From JANQOZ01 sp045106555 (GTDB lineage: Bacteria > Pseudomonadota > Gammaproteobacteria > Xanthomonadales > SZUA-38), in assembly GCA_045106555.1 (NCBI GenBank), contig JBGCET010000029.1:67480-131479 (forward strand): a DNA stretch of 64,000 nucleotides, written 5' to 3'. The position numbers and the translations under genes were made by a program. Of this stretch, positions 42,465 to 51,497 are shown piece after piece; the first letter of the stretch is position 1, and each line of letters begins with the position of its first letter. A model generated the notes under the pieces. The model made no database searches and was not told where the DNA came from. It saw only the letters and a list, made by a program, of their open reading frames with translations.

Positions 42465-44954
42465 CTAGTGCCCTTGGCGAAGGGTGACCATAGGCGGGGT
42501 TCGCAGCACACTTCGTGAACCCAAAAGTCCGGTGGTTCCAATGCATACGCCGCCCAAAACTAGCCCCAATGCTGGCAGCCACCAAGACACCTGATACGCT
42601 ATTTCAAAGACTTCTCTCGCCAGCAGGGCGCCGGCGCCCAGAGCAGCAATGGCTGCTAACAGTCCGGCTACCGCGCCGATCGTGGCAAATTCGGAAAAAA
42701 TCGCCGACCGCAGCTGCCGGGATGAACCTCCTAGCGTGCGCATGACGGCCCCCTCATGTTGACGTTGACTGAGACCTGCACTGAGCGCTGCCAATAAAAC
42801 AACCACCCCCGCCAGCAGGGTAAATACAAACACTACCTGAACGGTTAGCGACACTCGTTCGATCATGTCTCTGACTTTGTTCATCAGCGTGCCGACATCA
42901 ATCACCGAGACATTCGGGACCTGTCGCACCAAGTCGGCGACCACGGAAAATTGACCTTCGGGGAGAAACAGGCTGCTGATGAATGTATGAGGGAAGCTCT
43001 CTGTGATTGCAGAGCTGAAAGTAATAAAGAAATTGGGCTGAAAACTGTCCCAATCCACCGTACGGATAGAACTCACTGTGCCGGTAATCTCAATCGCGCC
43101 AGCGCTGAATGTCAGGCGATCACCCAGGGCAAGACCCATGGACTCGCTCCAGGATTGGGCAAGGGATATTTGTGGGCCCTCAATGGCAGGATCCTGCCAC
43201 TGTCCCTGAACGATGGTGTTGCCAACGGACAGCTCATCGCTCCAGGAAATATTCATGTTGCCGTCGATCCGTCGGCGAGCTCGTGGGGTGGGTAGGGATT
43301 GCGCGCTGGGGGATTTGTCATTGATGGCGGTCAACCGGGTGACTGCCAGGGGAAACAGCCCCTGGGTATCTGCATTATTACGTTCGAAATGCTCGCCGAT
43401 GGTGTCCACCTGATCTGGTTGGACATTAATCAGAAAAAAGTTAGGCGCATTGGCGGGCAATGTATTTCGCCATCCGGTCATGAGGTCGCGTTGGACCACG
43501 CCCAGCAGAAAAATTGCGGTCAGCCCCAGCCCCAGGCCCGCTACCTGCATCAGCACCCCCCGATTGCGGCGGGCCAGGTTGGCAATGCCGTAACGCCAGC
43601 CCAGGGTGCCGCCTTTGGCGAGTCGTCGCGCTAGCCGAATCAGGCCATACGCTCCGCCGGCCAAGAGTAGTCCTGCACCCAGCGAGGCACCAGCCATGAC
43701 GGCACCCAGCTTGATATCTGAGGACAACCACCAGATTAACCCCAGCGAAAAAATCACCACAATTACATCGTTGGTGAACTGGCTTGCCGGGGCATTCCCC
43801 ATTTGTCGGTTCAGCACTCTGACAGGTGGCACCCGGCGCAGACGAAGCAGCGGCGGGAGACCGTACCCCAGCAGCGTCAGCAGGCCAATACCGGTCGCAA
43901 TCATTGCGGGGCGGGGCCCTGCCTGAGGTACCGCCGCTGGCAACAGGTCGCCCAAAGAACCGATCAGCAGCTGTTGTGAGGCATAGCCAATGGCGGCTCC
44001 CAGCAGCAGCGCTGGCAGTGCGGTCCACAGTAGTACCAGTGAAAACGCATAGATGACGTCCGCCTGTCGGCTGCCCAGGCAGCGCAAAATGGCGACGGTG
44101 TCCAGATGACGTTCAACAAACTGTCGCACCGCGATGACAATCGCGATACCCGCCAACAAAACCGCGGTGAGGGCGGCCAGCATCAAAAACTGATTGGCCC
44201 GATCCAATGCACGGCCGATTTGTTGTTGAGAATCTGCCAAGGTTTGGATGGACTCACCGGCATTCAGCTTGGGTTTCAGCCAGCCGGAAAACGCCTCAAC
44301 ATCCGCCGGGTCACCGGCGATCAGTTGACGATACTGAACCCGGGCCCCTGGCCCAAGAAGCCCGGCCTTCTCAATCGACTCAAAGGCCAACATTACCCGG
44401 GGGGCCAGATTGAATACGCCACCGCCAGCGTCTGGTTCCAGTGCGATGGTCTGGGTGGCGGAAAACTGGCTGTCGCCCAGTTCGAGGAGCTGGCCGGCCT
44501 CAAGCCCAAGTTCCGCCAACACCCGTGGGTCAACCCAGGCCTCATTGGCGTCGGGTATGCCTACCGCAACGCTGGTTGCACCATAGCTCTCTTGAGCAAC
44601 CTCCAGCTTACCCCGCAGCGGATATCCGGAACTGACACCTTTGACCTGAACCAACAAAGACCCGTTTTCGCTAAAGGCTACGGTGGGGAACTCAATGGTC
44701 AGCGCACTGCTAAGGCCTCGGCGCTCGGCTTCGTCAGCCCATTGGGGATTGACCACCTGGCGGGATTGAATGACCAGGTCGGCGGCCAACAACTCGTTCG
44801 CGCCCTGGGTCAGCGCTTTTCTGACGCGCTCAGAAAAAGCCCCTACTGAGGTGAGTGCGGCTGCCGAAACGGTAAGAGCAAGCGCCAGTGCCCGCAGCTC
44901 TCCGGCACGCCATTCGCGGCGAACCTGACGCAGCGAAAATCGGACGATTTTCAC
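42465..44954 (-). CDS. ABC transporter permease, FtsX/YbbP family
   Basis: The 829-residue product has ten predicted transmembrane helices: one near the start, four after the first large periplasmic domain (about residues 262-370), a middle group around 420-510, and three at the C-terminus (about 700-820), with two big extracytoplasmic domains. This double FtsX-domain architecture matches E. coli YbbP. Its GTG start overlaps the stop of the ATPase gene (GTGA). The complex probably acts on envelope lipids or lipoproteins, but the substrate is not established. Its stop lies 13 bp from the gcvPB stop (convergent). Confidence 0.9.
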   Translation of the reverse strand: MKIVRFSLRQVRREWRAGELRALALALTVSAAALTSVGAFSERVRKALTQGANELLAADLVIQSRQVVNPQWADEAERRGLSSALTIEFPTVAFSENGSLLVQVKGVSSGYPLRGKLEVAQESYGATSVAVGIPDANEAWVDPRVLAELGLEAGQLLELGDSQFSATQTIALEPDAGGGVFNLAPRVMLAFESIEKAGLLGPGARVQYRQLIAGDPADVEAFSGWLKPKLNAGESIQTLADSQQQIGRALDRANQFLMLAALTAVLLAGIAIVIAVRQFVERHLDTVAILRCLGSRQADVIYAFSLVLLWTALPALLLGAAIGYASQQLLIGSLGDLLPAAVPQAGPRPAMIATGIGLLTLLGYGLPPLLRLRRVPPVRVLNRQMGNAPASQFTNDVIVVIFSLGLIWWLSSDIKLGAVMAGASLGAGLLLAGGAYGLIRLARRLAKGGTLGWRYGIANLARRNRGVLMQVAGLGLGLTAIFLLGVVQRDLMTGWRNTLPANAPNFFLINVQPDQVDTIGEHFERNNADTQGLFPLAVTRLTAINDKSPSAQSLPTPRARRRIDGNMNISWSDELSVGNTIVQGQWQDPAIEGPQISLAQSWSESMGLALGDRLTFSAGAIEITGTVSSIRTVDWDSFQPNFFITFSSAITESFPHTFISSLFLPEGQFSVVADLVRQVPNVSVIDVGTLMNKVRDMIERVSLTVQVVFVFTLLAGVVVLLAALSAGLSQRQHEGAVMRTLGGSSRQLRSAIFSEFATIGAVAGLLAAIAALGAGALLAREVFEIAYQVSWWLPALGLVLGGVCIGTTGLLGSRSVLRTPPMVTLRQGH

Positions 44955-45649
44955 GAGTCTGCGACCGCCACATTCTGGGCTTGAATCCGTCCGGCCTCCA
45001 GCCGAATCACCTTGTCGCAACGGTTGGCAAGTCGCTCTTCATGAGTAACCAGGATTAACGCGGTGCCGGCCTGCTGATTGAGTTCAAACAACAGATCGGT
45101 TATGTCTTTTCCTGTTGCGCTGTCAAGGTTTCCGGTAGGTTCATCGGCGAACAAGACTTGCGGTGTGCCCGCGTAGGCTCTGGCGATGGCTACTCGTTGC
45201 TTTTCTCCGCCAGAGAGCTGGTTTGGATAGTGATCGAGCCGATCGCCCAGTCCGACTCGGTTGAGTATTTCCGCTGCCTGAGGTTTTTCGTTGCCGCTGC
45301 CATCCAGTTCCAGTGGCAACATGACGTTTTCCAATGCGGTGAGGCTGTCGAGCAAGTGAAAGGACTGAAAAACAAACCCAACCGATCGCCCCCGCAAGGC
45401 GGCCCGCTCATCTTCGGACATTTCGGTCAGCGCGTTGTCCAACAGACTGATGCGGCCGCTGGAAGGCTGATCCAATCCGGCGAGCAAGCCCAGCAGCGTC
45501 GTTTTGCCAGACCCTGATGGACCTACAATAGCGATGGACTGGGAGCGATCGATCTCAAGACTCGTGGGATGCAGAATGGTCAACTGGCCGCCTGGCCCAT
45601 CAACCACTTTACTTATATCCTTGGCAGCTAATATGTTACGACTTTCCAC
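44951..45649 (-). CDS. ABC transporter ATP-binding protein, YbbA/LolD family
   Basis: The 232-residue product has Walker A GPSGSGKT (about residue 43), the Q-loop VFQSFHLLDSLTALENVMLP, signature LSGGEKQRVAIARA, Walker B VLFADEPTGNLD and the H-loop VTHEE. The family powers lipoprotein-type and FtsX-type permeases, here the adjacent gene. Its GTG start overlaps the tesA coding region on the other strand by 17 bp, the same divergent tesA/ybbA arrangement known in E. coli; promoters of each must therefore lie inside the other gene. Confidence 0.93.
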   Translation of the reverse strand: MESRNILAAKDISKVVDGPGGQLTILHPTSLEIDRSQSIAIVGPSGSGKTTLLGLLAGLDQPSSGRISLLDNALTEMSEDERAALRGRSVGFVFQSFHLLDSLTALENVMLPLELDGSGNEKPQAAEILNRVGLGDRLDHYPNQLSGGEKQRVAIARAYAGTPQVLFADEPTGNLDSATGKDITDLLFELNQQAGTALILVTHEERLANRCDKVIRLEAGRIQAQNVAVADS

Positions 45650-46301
45650 TCAATTTTCTCTGTTGTTAGCGGCGCTTCTGGTGATCGCCACAGCGACTGC
45701 GTTGCGCGTTGATGCACTGGAGGCTACGGATGTCCCCGATCCTCGGCCAATTATGGTTTTGGGCGACAGCCTGAGTGCTGCATATAACCTCCCACTGGGA
45801 GACGGTTGGGTCGACCTGTTGGCCACGGACCTTAGCCCCTGTGGGGTGCCGGTTGTCAACGCCAGCATCAGTGGCGACACGTCGGCTGGCGGACAGGCAA
45901 GACTACCTGAGCTGTTAGACAGGCACCATCCGTCTATCGTCGTGGTGGAATTAGGTGGCAATGACGGTCTCCGGGGCCTTTCCACCGCTCGTTTGTACGA
46001 AAATTTGCGTGATATTGCGGTGAAGTCCCAAGCGGCAGGAGCCTCGGTTGTGCTAGCAGGCATGCAGATCCCTGGCAACTATGGGGCACGTTATCGGAAA
46101 AACTTTGCCGAGATTTATCGTCGTCTGTCTGAAGACCTGGGCCTGACGCTAATTCCCTTCCTGCTTGAGGGCGTGGCGCTGGAGCCTGGAATGATCCAGG
46201 GCGACGGAATTCACCCAACATCGGCCGCGCAACCGCTGATTCGCGATACGGTTCTGCCGTTTTTGCTAAGCGCTGGTCTGAAAGCTGAGTGCGACCGCTG
46301 A
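45633..46301 (+). CDS. tesA: Multifunctional acyl-CoA thioesterase I / protease I / lysophospholipase L1
   Basis: The 222-residue product has a signal peptide (to about VDALE, residue 30), then the SGNH-hydrolase blocks: GDSLSAAYNL with the nucleophile Ser, SISGDTSAGG, GGNDGLRG, and DGIHPT with the catalytic Asp and His. It is a periplasmic esterase/thioesterase. The ATG at 45633 lies 17 bp inside the divergent ABC ATPase gene, so the two starts overlap head to head. Confidence 0.93.
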   Translation: MLRLSTQFSLLLAALLVIATATALRVDALEATDVPDPRPIMVLGDSLSAAYNLPLGDGWVDLLATDLSPCGVPVVNASISGDTSAGGQARLPELLDRHHPSIVVVELGGNDGLRGLSTARLYENLRDIAVKSQAAGASVVLAGMQIPGNYGARYRKNFAEIYRRLSEDLGLTLIPFLLEGVALEPGMIQGDGIHPTSAAQPLIRDTVLPFLLSAGLKAECDR

Positions 46302-46341
46302 GGGTTAGGGCTCTCGCTGGGTTGATGGCGACAAAACGCTG

Positions 46342-46383
46342 GCGTGAGCTTCACGCGTCCATCATCTTCACGTTCTTTATAAT
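46342..46383 (+). promoter_or_regulatory. Candidate promoter with inverted repeat before the response regulator
   Basis: A perfect -10-like TATAAT (46378-46383) sits 40 bp before the response-regulator ATG. About 22 bp upstream lies a perfect inverted repeat, GCGTGA-GCT-TCACGC (46342-46356), over the expected -35 region, where a clear -35 hexamer is missing. An activator or repressor site is therefore plausible. Confidence 0.4.
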
Positions 46384-46423
46384 TTGGCCCAAGAACAATC
46401 AGAATTAACACGGAGCAGGATCC

Positions 46424-47137
46424 ATGGGAGCAGATGATCAGGGTTTGATCCTCATGATCGAGGACAATCACGATATCGCAGAGCTGGCGTCAGAATATTT
46501 GGAACGCCGCGGATATCGAATGGACTTCGCTGCTGACGGCCTGACCGGGCTGCATCTGGCGGTGACCAACACCTACGACTGCATCGTGCTGGACCTCATG
46601 CTGCCGGGCATGGACGGTTTGGCGTTGTGTCGCCGACTGCGCCAGGACGGCAAGAGTGCGACCCCTGTAATCATGCTGACCGCCCGGGATACCCTGGACG
46701 ACAAAGTCGAGGGGTTGGATGCGGGAGCTGACGATTACCTGGTCAAACCCTTCGAAATCCGCGAACTCAGCGCCAGAATTGGGGCATTGATTCGACGCTC
46801 CCGCCGTCAGGTCAGCCACGAAGTGCTGACTGTGGGCGACATGACTCTGGACACGTCCACCCTCCAACTGCGGCGGGGAGGTCAGGAACTGTCGGTATCC
46901 CCCATCGCACTAAAGCTGCTCACCATCTTAATGCGCGAGTCGCCGAAAGTGGTTTCGCGGCGGGACATCGAGCACGAGGTGTGGGGCGACGTGTTGCCTG
47001 ACAGCGATACACTTCGCAGCCATCTGTACAACCTTCGCAAAGTTATCGACAAGCCGTTTGAACGACCCTTGCTTCACACCATTCATAGCGCAGGGTATCG
47101 ATTGGCAGACCTGGCGGAAGAGGCTGCTGAGGCCTAA
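46424..47137 (+). CDS. OmpR-family response regulator
   Basis: The 237-residue product has a receiver domain (MIEDNHDIAELASEYL, phospho-Asp in IVLDLMLPGMDG at about residue 53, the switch Thr in MLTARD and Lys in DDYLVKPF) and a C-terminal winged helix (RRDIEHEVWG, then SHLYNLRKVID and HTIHSAGYRL). It regulates transcription when phosphorylated by the kinase encoded one base after its stop. The regulon is unknown. The start is an ATG with GGAG just upstream. Confidence 0.93.
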   Translation: MGADDQGLILMIEDNHDIAELASEYLERRGYRMDFAADGLTGLHLAVTNTYDCIVLDLMLPGMDGLALCRRLRQDGKSATPVIMLTARDTLDDKVEGLDAGADDYLVKPFEIRELSARIGALIRRSRRQVSHEVLTVGDMTLDTSTLQLRRGGQELSVSPIALKLLTILMRESPKVVSRRDIEHEVWGDVLPDSDTLRSHLYNLRKVIDKPFERPLLHTIHSAGYRLADLAEEAAEA

Positions 47138-47138
47138 G

Positions 47139-48521
47139 GTGGCCGGCTCGGGCGTACAGCGTCGAGGAATTCGACGGCGCCTTTTTTTCAGTTTCGCGCT
47201 GCAGGCCGGAGCCATATCACTGGCCCTGCTGCTGGGCGTAGCAGGAACGTCCTGGGTGCTTCAGGGTTCACTGATGGAACGGGCTTTGTTTGACGAGGCT
47301 GACACGCTGACCCAGCGGCTGCGACTCGACCCTCACGCTCCGCCACCCCACACCACCAATCTTCGGGGATATGTCTCACGGTCCCCCAGCGACCCCCTCC
47401 CGCCCTATCTGGCTGCACTAGACGAGGGGTTTCATAAGCTGGATCCAGTTGTTCCTGGTGCCATTGCGTTCGTGACTCGGCGTGATGTGGGGACCCTGTA
47501 TCTGGTGTTTCAGCAGGAATATGTGCTGTCACTGTCGCTGCTGTTTGGCATTGTGCCGTTGGGCATTGTGCTATTGACCATTTACCTCATCACCTGGTGC
47601 ACCTATCGCATGTCTCACAGTGCGGTGTCGCCTCTGGTGCAGTTGGCGCGAAGAGTTGAGAACCTCAACCTCAATCGGCTCGACGATGCGGAATTTGATC
47701 CGGAGAAATTCGCCAACAGCCATGACGAGGTGTACGTCCTTACCGGCGCGTTGCGTCAATTGGGTGGTCGGATTCAGAGGTTTGTGGAGCGAGAGCGAAA
47801 TTTCACCCGGGATGCCAGCCATGAGCTGCGGAGCCCGGTGACGGTGATTCAGATGGCCGCTGACATGCTGATGGAAGAAGGCGACCTTGCGCCGTATCAG
47901 GAGCGAACCGTACGTCGAATACAGAACGTTGCCAAAGACATGCAGGCTTTGATCGAGGCACTTCTAATGTTGGCCAGGGAGAGTGGTGAAGGGTTGGCGA
48001 TGAAAGAATTCAGCGTCAACGAAGTGGCTGCTGCTGAGCTGGACCGGTATCAATTCCTGATTCGCAACAAATCGGTGAGCCTATCGTGCAGTGACCGTGT
48101 GCAGCTGCATGTCATGGGTCCGCCCAGCGTGTTGGCGGTGATGATCGGCAACCTGATCAGAAACGCCTGTGCGTACACCAATGAGGGCGGCGTTAAAGTG
48201 ATTGTCGGGCGCGGATTTGTCAGCGTGGACGACACCGGCGCTGGAATGACTGAAGAAGCCGTCAACAAAGTTTTTGAACCCTTCTATCGCGGTGGGCGCA
48301 GTGGCAAGGGTGGCCACGGAGTCGGCTTGACCATCGTCAAACGGCTCGCTGACCGGTTTGGATGGCCGGTGGAAATCCAGTCCGAGCTGGGTGTAGGTAC
48401 CTGTGCCACCATCTATTTTCCTGAATTCATGGTTGACGATGAGACGGGTGAAGCGGCAAAGGTGAATGCCAATGAGTCCAGAGGTAGCGACGTTGACGCG
48501 ACGAATTCAGTGTCCGCTTAA
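47139..48521 (+). CDS. Sensor histidine kinase
   Basis: The 460-residue product has two transmembrane helices (about 17-40 and 140-165) around a 100-residue periplasmic sensor, a short HAMP-like linker, the HisKA box with FTRDASHELRSPVTVI, the N box NLIRNACAYTNEGG, G1 VDDTGAGM and the G2 block GKGGHGVGLTIVKRL. It autophosphorylates and passes phosphate to the adjacent regulator. GTG at 47139 is chosen over earlier starts because they lie inside the regulator gene and GAGG precedes it by six bases. The signal is unknown. Confidence 0.92.
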   Translation: MAGSGVQRRGIRRRLFFSFALQAGAISLALLLGVAGTSWVLQGSLMERALFDEADTLTQRLRLDPHAPPPHTTNLRGYVSRSPSDPLPPYLAALDEGFHKLDPVVPGAIAFVTRRDVGTLYLVFQQEYVLSLSLLFGIVPLGIVLLTIYLITWCTYRMSHSAVSPLVQLARRVENLNLNRLDDAEFDPEKFANSHDEVYVLTGALRQLGGRIQRFVERERNFTRDASHELRSPVTVIQMAADMLMEEGDLAPYQERTVRRIQNVAKDMQALIEALLMLARESGEGLAMKEFSVNEVAAAELDRYQFLIRNKSVSLSCSDRVQLHVMGPPSVLAVMIGNLIRNACAYTNEGGVKVIVGRGFVSVDDTGAGMTEEAVNKVFEPFYRGGRSGKGGHGVGLTIVKRLADRFGWPVEIQSELGVGTCATIYFPEFMVDDETGEAAKVNANESRGSDVDATNSVSA

Positions 48522-48554
48522 TGTGACGCATCTTTCTATTTAGATAAAAAGATA

Positions 48555-48583
48555 TTGACATTGGTGACGCCAGCGGTTTTACT
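48555..48583 (+). promoter_or_regulatory. Sigma-70-type promoter upstream of the riboswitch
   Basis: A consensus -35 TTGACA (48555-48560) and a moderate -10 TTTACT (48578-48583) are separated by 17 bp. Transcription would start near 48590, which coincides with the 5' side of the riboswitch P1 helix. Confidence 0.6.
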
Positions 48584-48590
48584 AACGCTG

Positions 48591-48729
48591 TACTCATTGA
48601 GACCGGCGGAGGGATAGGCCCTTTGAAGCCGGGGCAACCTGCGAACCTAACCCGTTCGACAAGGTGCCAATTCCTGCGGAGACAAGGCTTGAGCGATATC
48701 GCCAAGACCAGATCTCCGGGAAATGAGTG
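48591..48729 (+). ncRNA. SAM-I-family (S-box type) riboswitch
   Basis: All core parts can be drawn. P1 pairs ACTCATT (48592-48598) with AATGAGT (48722-48728). P2 pairs CCGGC (48603-48607) with GCCGG (48628-48632) and holds GGAGGGATAGGCCC. The conserved GGCAACC is at 48633-48639. P3 pairs CGAAC (48642-48646) with GTTCG (48654-48658). The conserved GGTGCCAATTCC is at 48663-48674. P4 is the CTTG-a-GCG / CGC-CAAG hairpin (48688-48706). These sequences match the S-adenosylmethionine aptamer core. It lies ahead of metB, so SAM-dependent repression of methionine synthesis is expected. No terminator U-tract follows, so control may act at translation. SAM-I versus SAM-I/IV needs a covariance search. 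Confidence 0.88.
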
Positions 48730-48838
48730 TCGGTAAACAGCCAGGCAACTGCCAACGAAGCTGAAGGATCCGACGCCCATCTTGCCGCCTAGTGGCCCAG
48801 GACCAATGAGTCGCCGACTTTACGGAGAACATTGGAAA

Positions 48839-50143
48839 ATGAGCCACAACGTTATCGATTCAAACACCCAGTCTGATCTGCCCTCGAGCAGCTATCAAGA
48901 ACCTTCCGACGTCACTGCGAGCACGGTGCAGAATATTCTCTCCGCACAGCCGCCACGGCTGAACGCGGCCACGATGGCCGTTCGGACCGGTATTGAGTCG
49001 GACGCCGAGCACGGCGCGGTGGTGCCGCCGCTGTACCTGTCCAGCAATTTTGCCTTCCGGGGCTTTGACGACAAGCGGCAATATGACTACACCCGTTCCG
49101 GCAACCCGACTCGGGATTTGTTGGGTGAAGCCATCAGTGACCTGGAAGGTGGCGCCGGCGCAGTCATTACCTCGTCAGGCATGTCGGCAGTTTATTTGGT
49201 CACCCATTTGTTGGCCGCTGACGATTTGGTGCTGGCGCCTCACGACTGTTACGGCGGGTGTTATCGGCTGCTGGAAAATTTGCAAAAACAAAAGAAGCTG
49301 CAGCTGAAGTTCATCGACTTTTCCGATACTGATGCGGCCGTGCAGCAGATTCTCGATCAAAAACCCCGTTTGGTGTGGCTGGAAACGCCCAGCAACCCAC
49401 TGCTAAGGGTTAGCGATGTCCGCCGCCTGAGTGAGGCGGCCCGTCAGGTCGGAGCGCTGGTGGTTGCAGACAACACGTTTCTATCACCCGCTCTCCAACA
49501 GCCCATTTCACTGGGTGCGGATATTGTTGTTCATTCGACCACCAAGTATCTCAACGGTCACAGCGATGTGGTGGGCGGAGCGGTGGTGGCGAAAACGCCT
49601 GAGTTGCTGGAGCAACTGACCTGGTGGGCTAACTGTATCGGGGTGACGGGTTCGCCATTTGACAGTTTCCTGACCTTAAGGGGTATCCGAACACTTAAGG
49701 TACGTATTGCCCAGCACGAAGCCAATGCCCGGCGACTGGTCGACATTCTGTGCACCCACGGTGCAGTGTCAAAGGTCTACTATCCTGGACTGAACAGTCA
49801 CTGTGGTCACGCCATTGCGCGCAAACAGCAATCAGGGTTTGGCGGCATGATCAGTTTCGAGCTAAAAGGAGACACGGCCGAGGTCACTACGTTCTTAAGC
49901 GAACTGAAACTGTTTTCTCTGGCCGAGTCTCTGGGCGGCGTTGAATCTCTGGTGGCCCACCCTGCGACGATGACCCATGCTGCCATGAGTGAGGAAGCCC
50001 GTCAGGAGGCAGGAATTGCGCAAACGCTGGTTCGACTGTCCGTTGGAATAGAACACGACGACGATTTGGCAGCAGATCTCACCCATGCTCTGGACAGCGC
50101 ATCTGAGGTATCTTCTCGTCGAGTACAGAAGATCACCGCTTGA
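48839..50143 (+). CDS. metB: Cystathionine gamma-synthase
   Basis: The 434-residue product is a Cys/Met-metabolism PLP enzyme: ATMAVRTGIESDAEHG, VVPPLYLSSNFAF, YDYTRSGNPTRDLL, then the pyridoxal-phosphate Lys236 in STTKYLNGHSD, and the C-terminal SLGGVESLVAHPATMTH. This makes it MetB-like; MetZ or a gamma-lyase is the main alternative. It links O-succinyl- or O-acetylhomoserine with cysteine to cystathionine. About 40 residues precede the usual start. The ATG at 48839 or an earlier ATG (48806, preceded by AGGA) is possible. A SAM riboswitch lies upstream. Confidence 0.88.
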   Translation: MSHNVIDSNTQSDLPSSSYQEPSDVTASTVQNILSAQPPRLNAATMAVRTGIESDAEHGAVVPPLYLSSNFAFRGFDDKRQYDYTRSGNPTRDLLGEAISDLEGGAGAVITSSGMSAVYLVTHLLAADDLVLAPHDCYGGCYRLLENLQKQKKLQLKFIDFSDTDAAVQQILDQKPRLVWLETPSNPLLRVSDVRRLSEAARQVGALVVADNTFLSPALQQPISLGADIVVHSTTKYLNGHSDVVGGAVVAKTPELLEQLTWWANCIGVTGSPFDSFLTLRGIRTLKVRIAQHEANARRLVDILCTHGAVSKVYYPGLNSHCGHAIARKQQSGFGGMISFELKGDTAEVTTFLSELKLFSLAESLGGVESLVAHPATMTHAAMSEEARQEAGIAQTLVRLSVGIEHDDDLAADLTHALDSASEVSSRRVQKITA

Positions 50144-50154
50144 TAAGTCTGCAG

Positions 50155-50186
50155 CCTGAGCACCGGACGGTTGTCCAGTGCTCAGG
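50155..50186. terminator. Long hairpin between convergent metB and DUF1501 gene
   Basis: A 32-base hairpin has nine paired bases, one C-A mismatch, four more pairs and a GGTT loop. It begins 12 bp after the metB stop and ends 12 bp before the DUF1501 stop. The U-tract is poor in both directions, so it is a probable bidirectional but not classical terminator. Confidence 0.6.
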
Positions 50187-50198
50187 TTGGCTGTCAGC

Positions 50199-51485
50199 TC
50201 AAACGATATTGATTGGGCTGTAGTTGTAACCAGGAAATACGTCGCCAACCACTCCGGCATCATTGCCCAGCACCACATTCATCGCAGTGCCATGCACTTG
50301 GCGAAAATCGGTTGTTGGGATCACAGCATCGCCCTGACGGTCCTGCACCGCAATGCCTGGAAATGTGCCATAAACGCCGCCAGCGACGCGGCCGCCAATG
50401 ACGGTCATGGGGTTTCCGTAACCGTGGTCGGTACCACGATTGCCGTTTTGGGTAACCTGACGCCCAAATTCGCTTTGGATAACCACACACAGATCGTCGG
50501 CATTTTTTGCGGCGTCTGCGGCAATATCGGAGTAAAACGCGGTTACCGCTTCGCTTAGCTCTCGAACGTTGCGTCCGTAGGAGTTGTTGGGATTGGTAGG
50601 CTGTTGAGTGTTATGGGTGTCCCAGCCTCCTTTGTCCAGCGATGCAACGGCAATACCCAAGTCCAGTTTCCAGAGTTGAGCGATGAATGCCAGATCTCTG
50701 CCGATGCCGGTGTTGGGATAGGTGACGCCGCCGGCGGGTATATAGTCGCCGATAGCAAAAGAGTTGATCAGCTCAACCGCATCAAGCGCTGATTGCGCCG
50801 CCAGGTCCAATGAACCAGTGCCACCGCCATACATCTGCGCCAAGCCGGCCAGATGAGTATCGGCGTACCGCCCGGTATTGGGACTGAAACCTCCGGCGGA
50901 ATCCAGCGTGGCAACGTCAGAATAGCCGGCCAGGCTTGCTGGTGTGTTGGAGCTGGAAGCAAGCCCGGTAAAGACCGCATCGCTGCTGTGAGGGATTGCG
51001 TTGAGATATCTCGCCAGAAACCCGCCGTTGGCCGACGATTGACTTCCTGGCGTACCCAGTTCGATTTCTTCCTGAGCGTCAAAATGACTGCGAGTCAGGG
51101 CGTCCAGCGGGTGGCCACAGGCATGAATAAAGGCCGTGTTATTGCGGATGCTGTGAAGATCGGTGCACAGGGGGTTGAGACCAAAGCCGGCGCCGCCTGG
51201 CATATCCGCCAAACTTAACGTGGTACCCGGGTCAATAAAAATGTCGTCCCGGCTGTCTCCATAGTGAGTCAGGTTGGCACCGCTGGTGGGCACCATGTAG
51301 CTGAGCCCGTCCATACCCCCGCGCAGAAATAGGTACACCAGCAGTTTGGTGGGTGTACTACCCGCGTTGCCTGCGACAACGCGTTGAGTAAACCCCAGGC
51401 CCAACGCGCCAGCAGCGCCAAGTGTGCTAGCACCGGCACCCAGTCCCGTGAGAAGTCGACGACGCTCTTTGTTAATGTTATTCAT
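50199..51485 (-). CDS. DUF1501 family protein, Tat-type signal
   Basis: The 428-residue product begins with a twin-arginine-type signal (ERRRLLTGLGAGASTLGAAG) and contains the DUF1501 marks LLVYLFLRGGMDGLSYMVP, HACGHPLDALTRSHFDAQEE, LDKGGWDTHNTQ and VIQSEFGRQVTQNGNRGTDHG. The conserved Asp/His residues resemble the alkaline-phosphatase/sulfatase superfamily metal sites. The protein should act in the periplasm, but the substrate is not known. It lies 12 bp downstream of the DUF1800 gene; such pairs are widespread and presumably cooperate. Confidence 0.9.
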   Translation of the reverse strand: MNNINKERRRLLTGLGAGASTLGAAGALGLGFTQRVVAGNAGSTPTKLLVYLFLRGGMDGLSYMVPTSGANLTHYGDSRDDIFIDPGTTLSLADMPGGAGFGLNPLCTDLHSIRNNTAFIHACGHPLDALTRSHFDAQEEIELGTPGSQSSANGGFLARYLNAIPHSSDAVFTGLASSSNTPASLAGYSDVATLDSAGGFSPNTGRYADTHLAGLAQMYGGGTGSLDLAAQSALDAVELINSFAIGDYIPAGGVTYPNTGIGRDLAFIAQLWKLDLGIAVASLDKGGWDTHNTQQPTNPNNSYGRNVRELSEAVTAFYSDIAADAAKNADDLCVVIQSEFGRQVTQNGNRGTDHGYGNPMTVIGGRVAGGVYGTFPGIAVQDRQGDAVIPTTDFRQVHGTAMNVVLGNDAGVVGDVFPGYNYSPINIV

Positions 51486-51497
51486 CTCTATGTCTCC

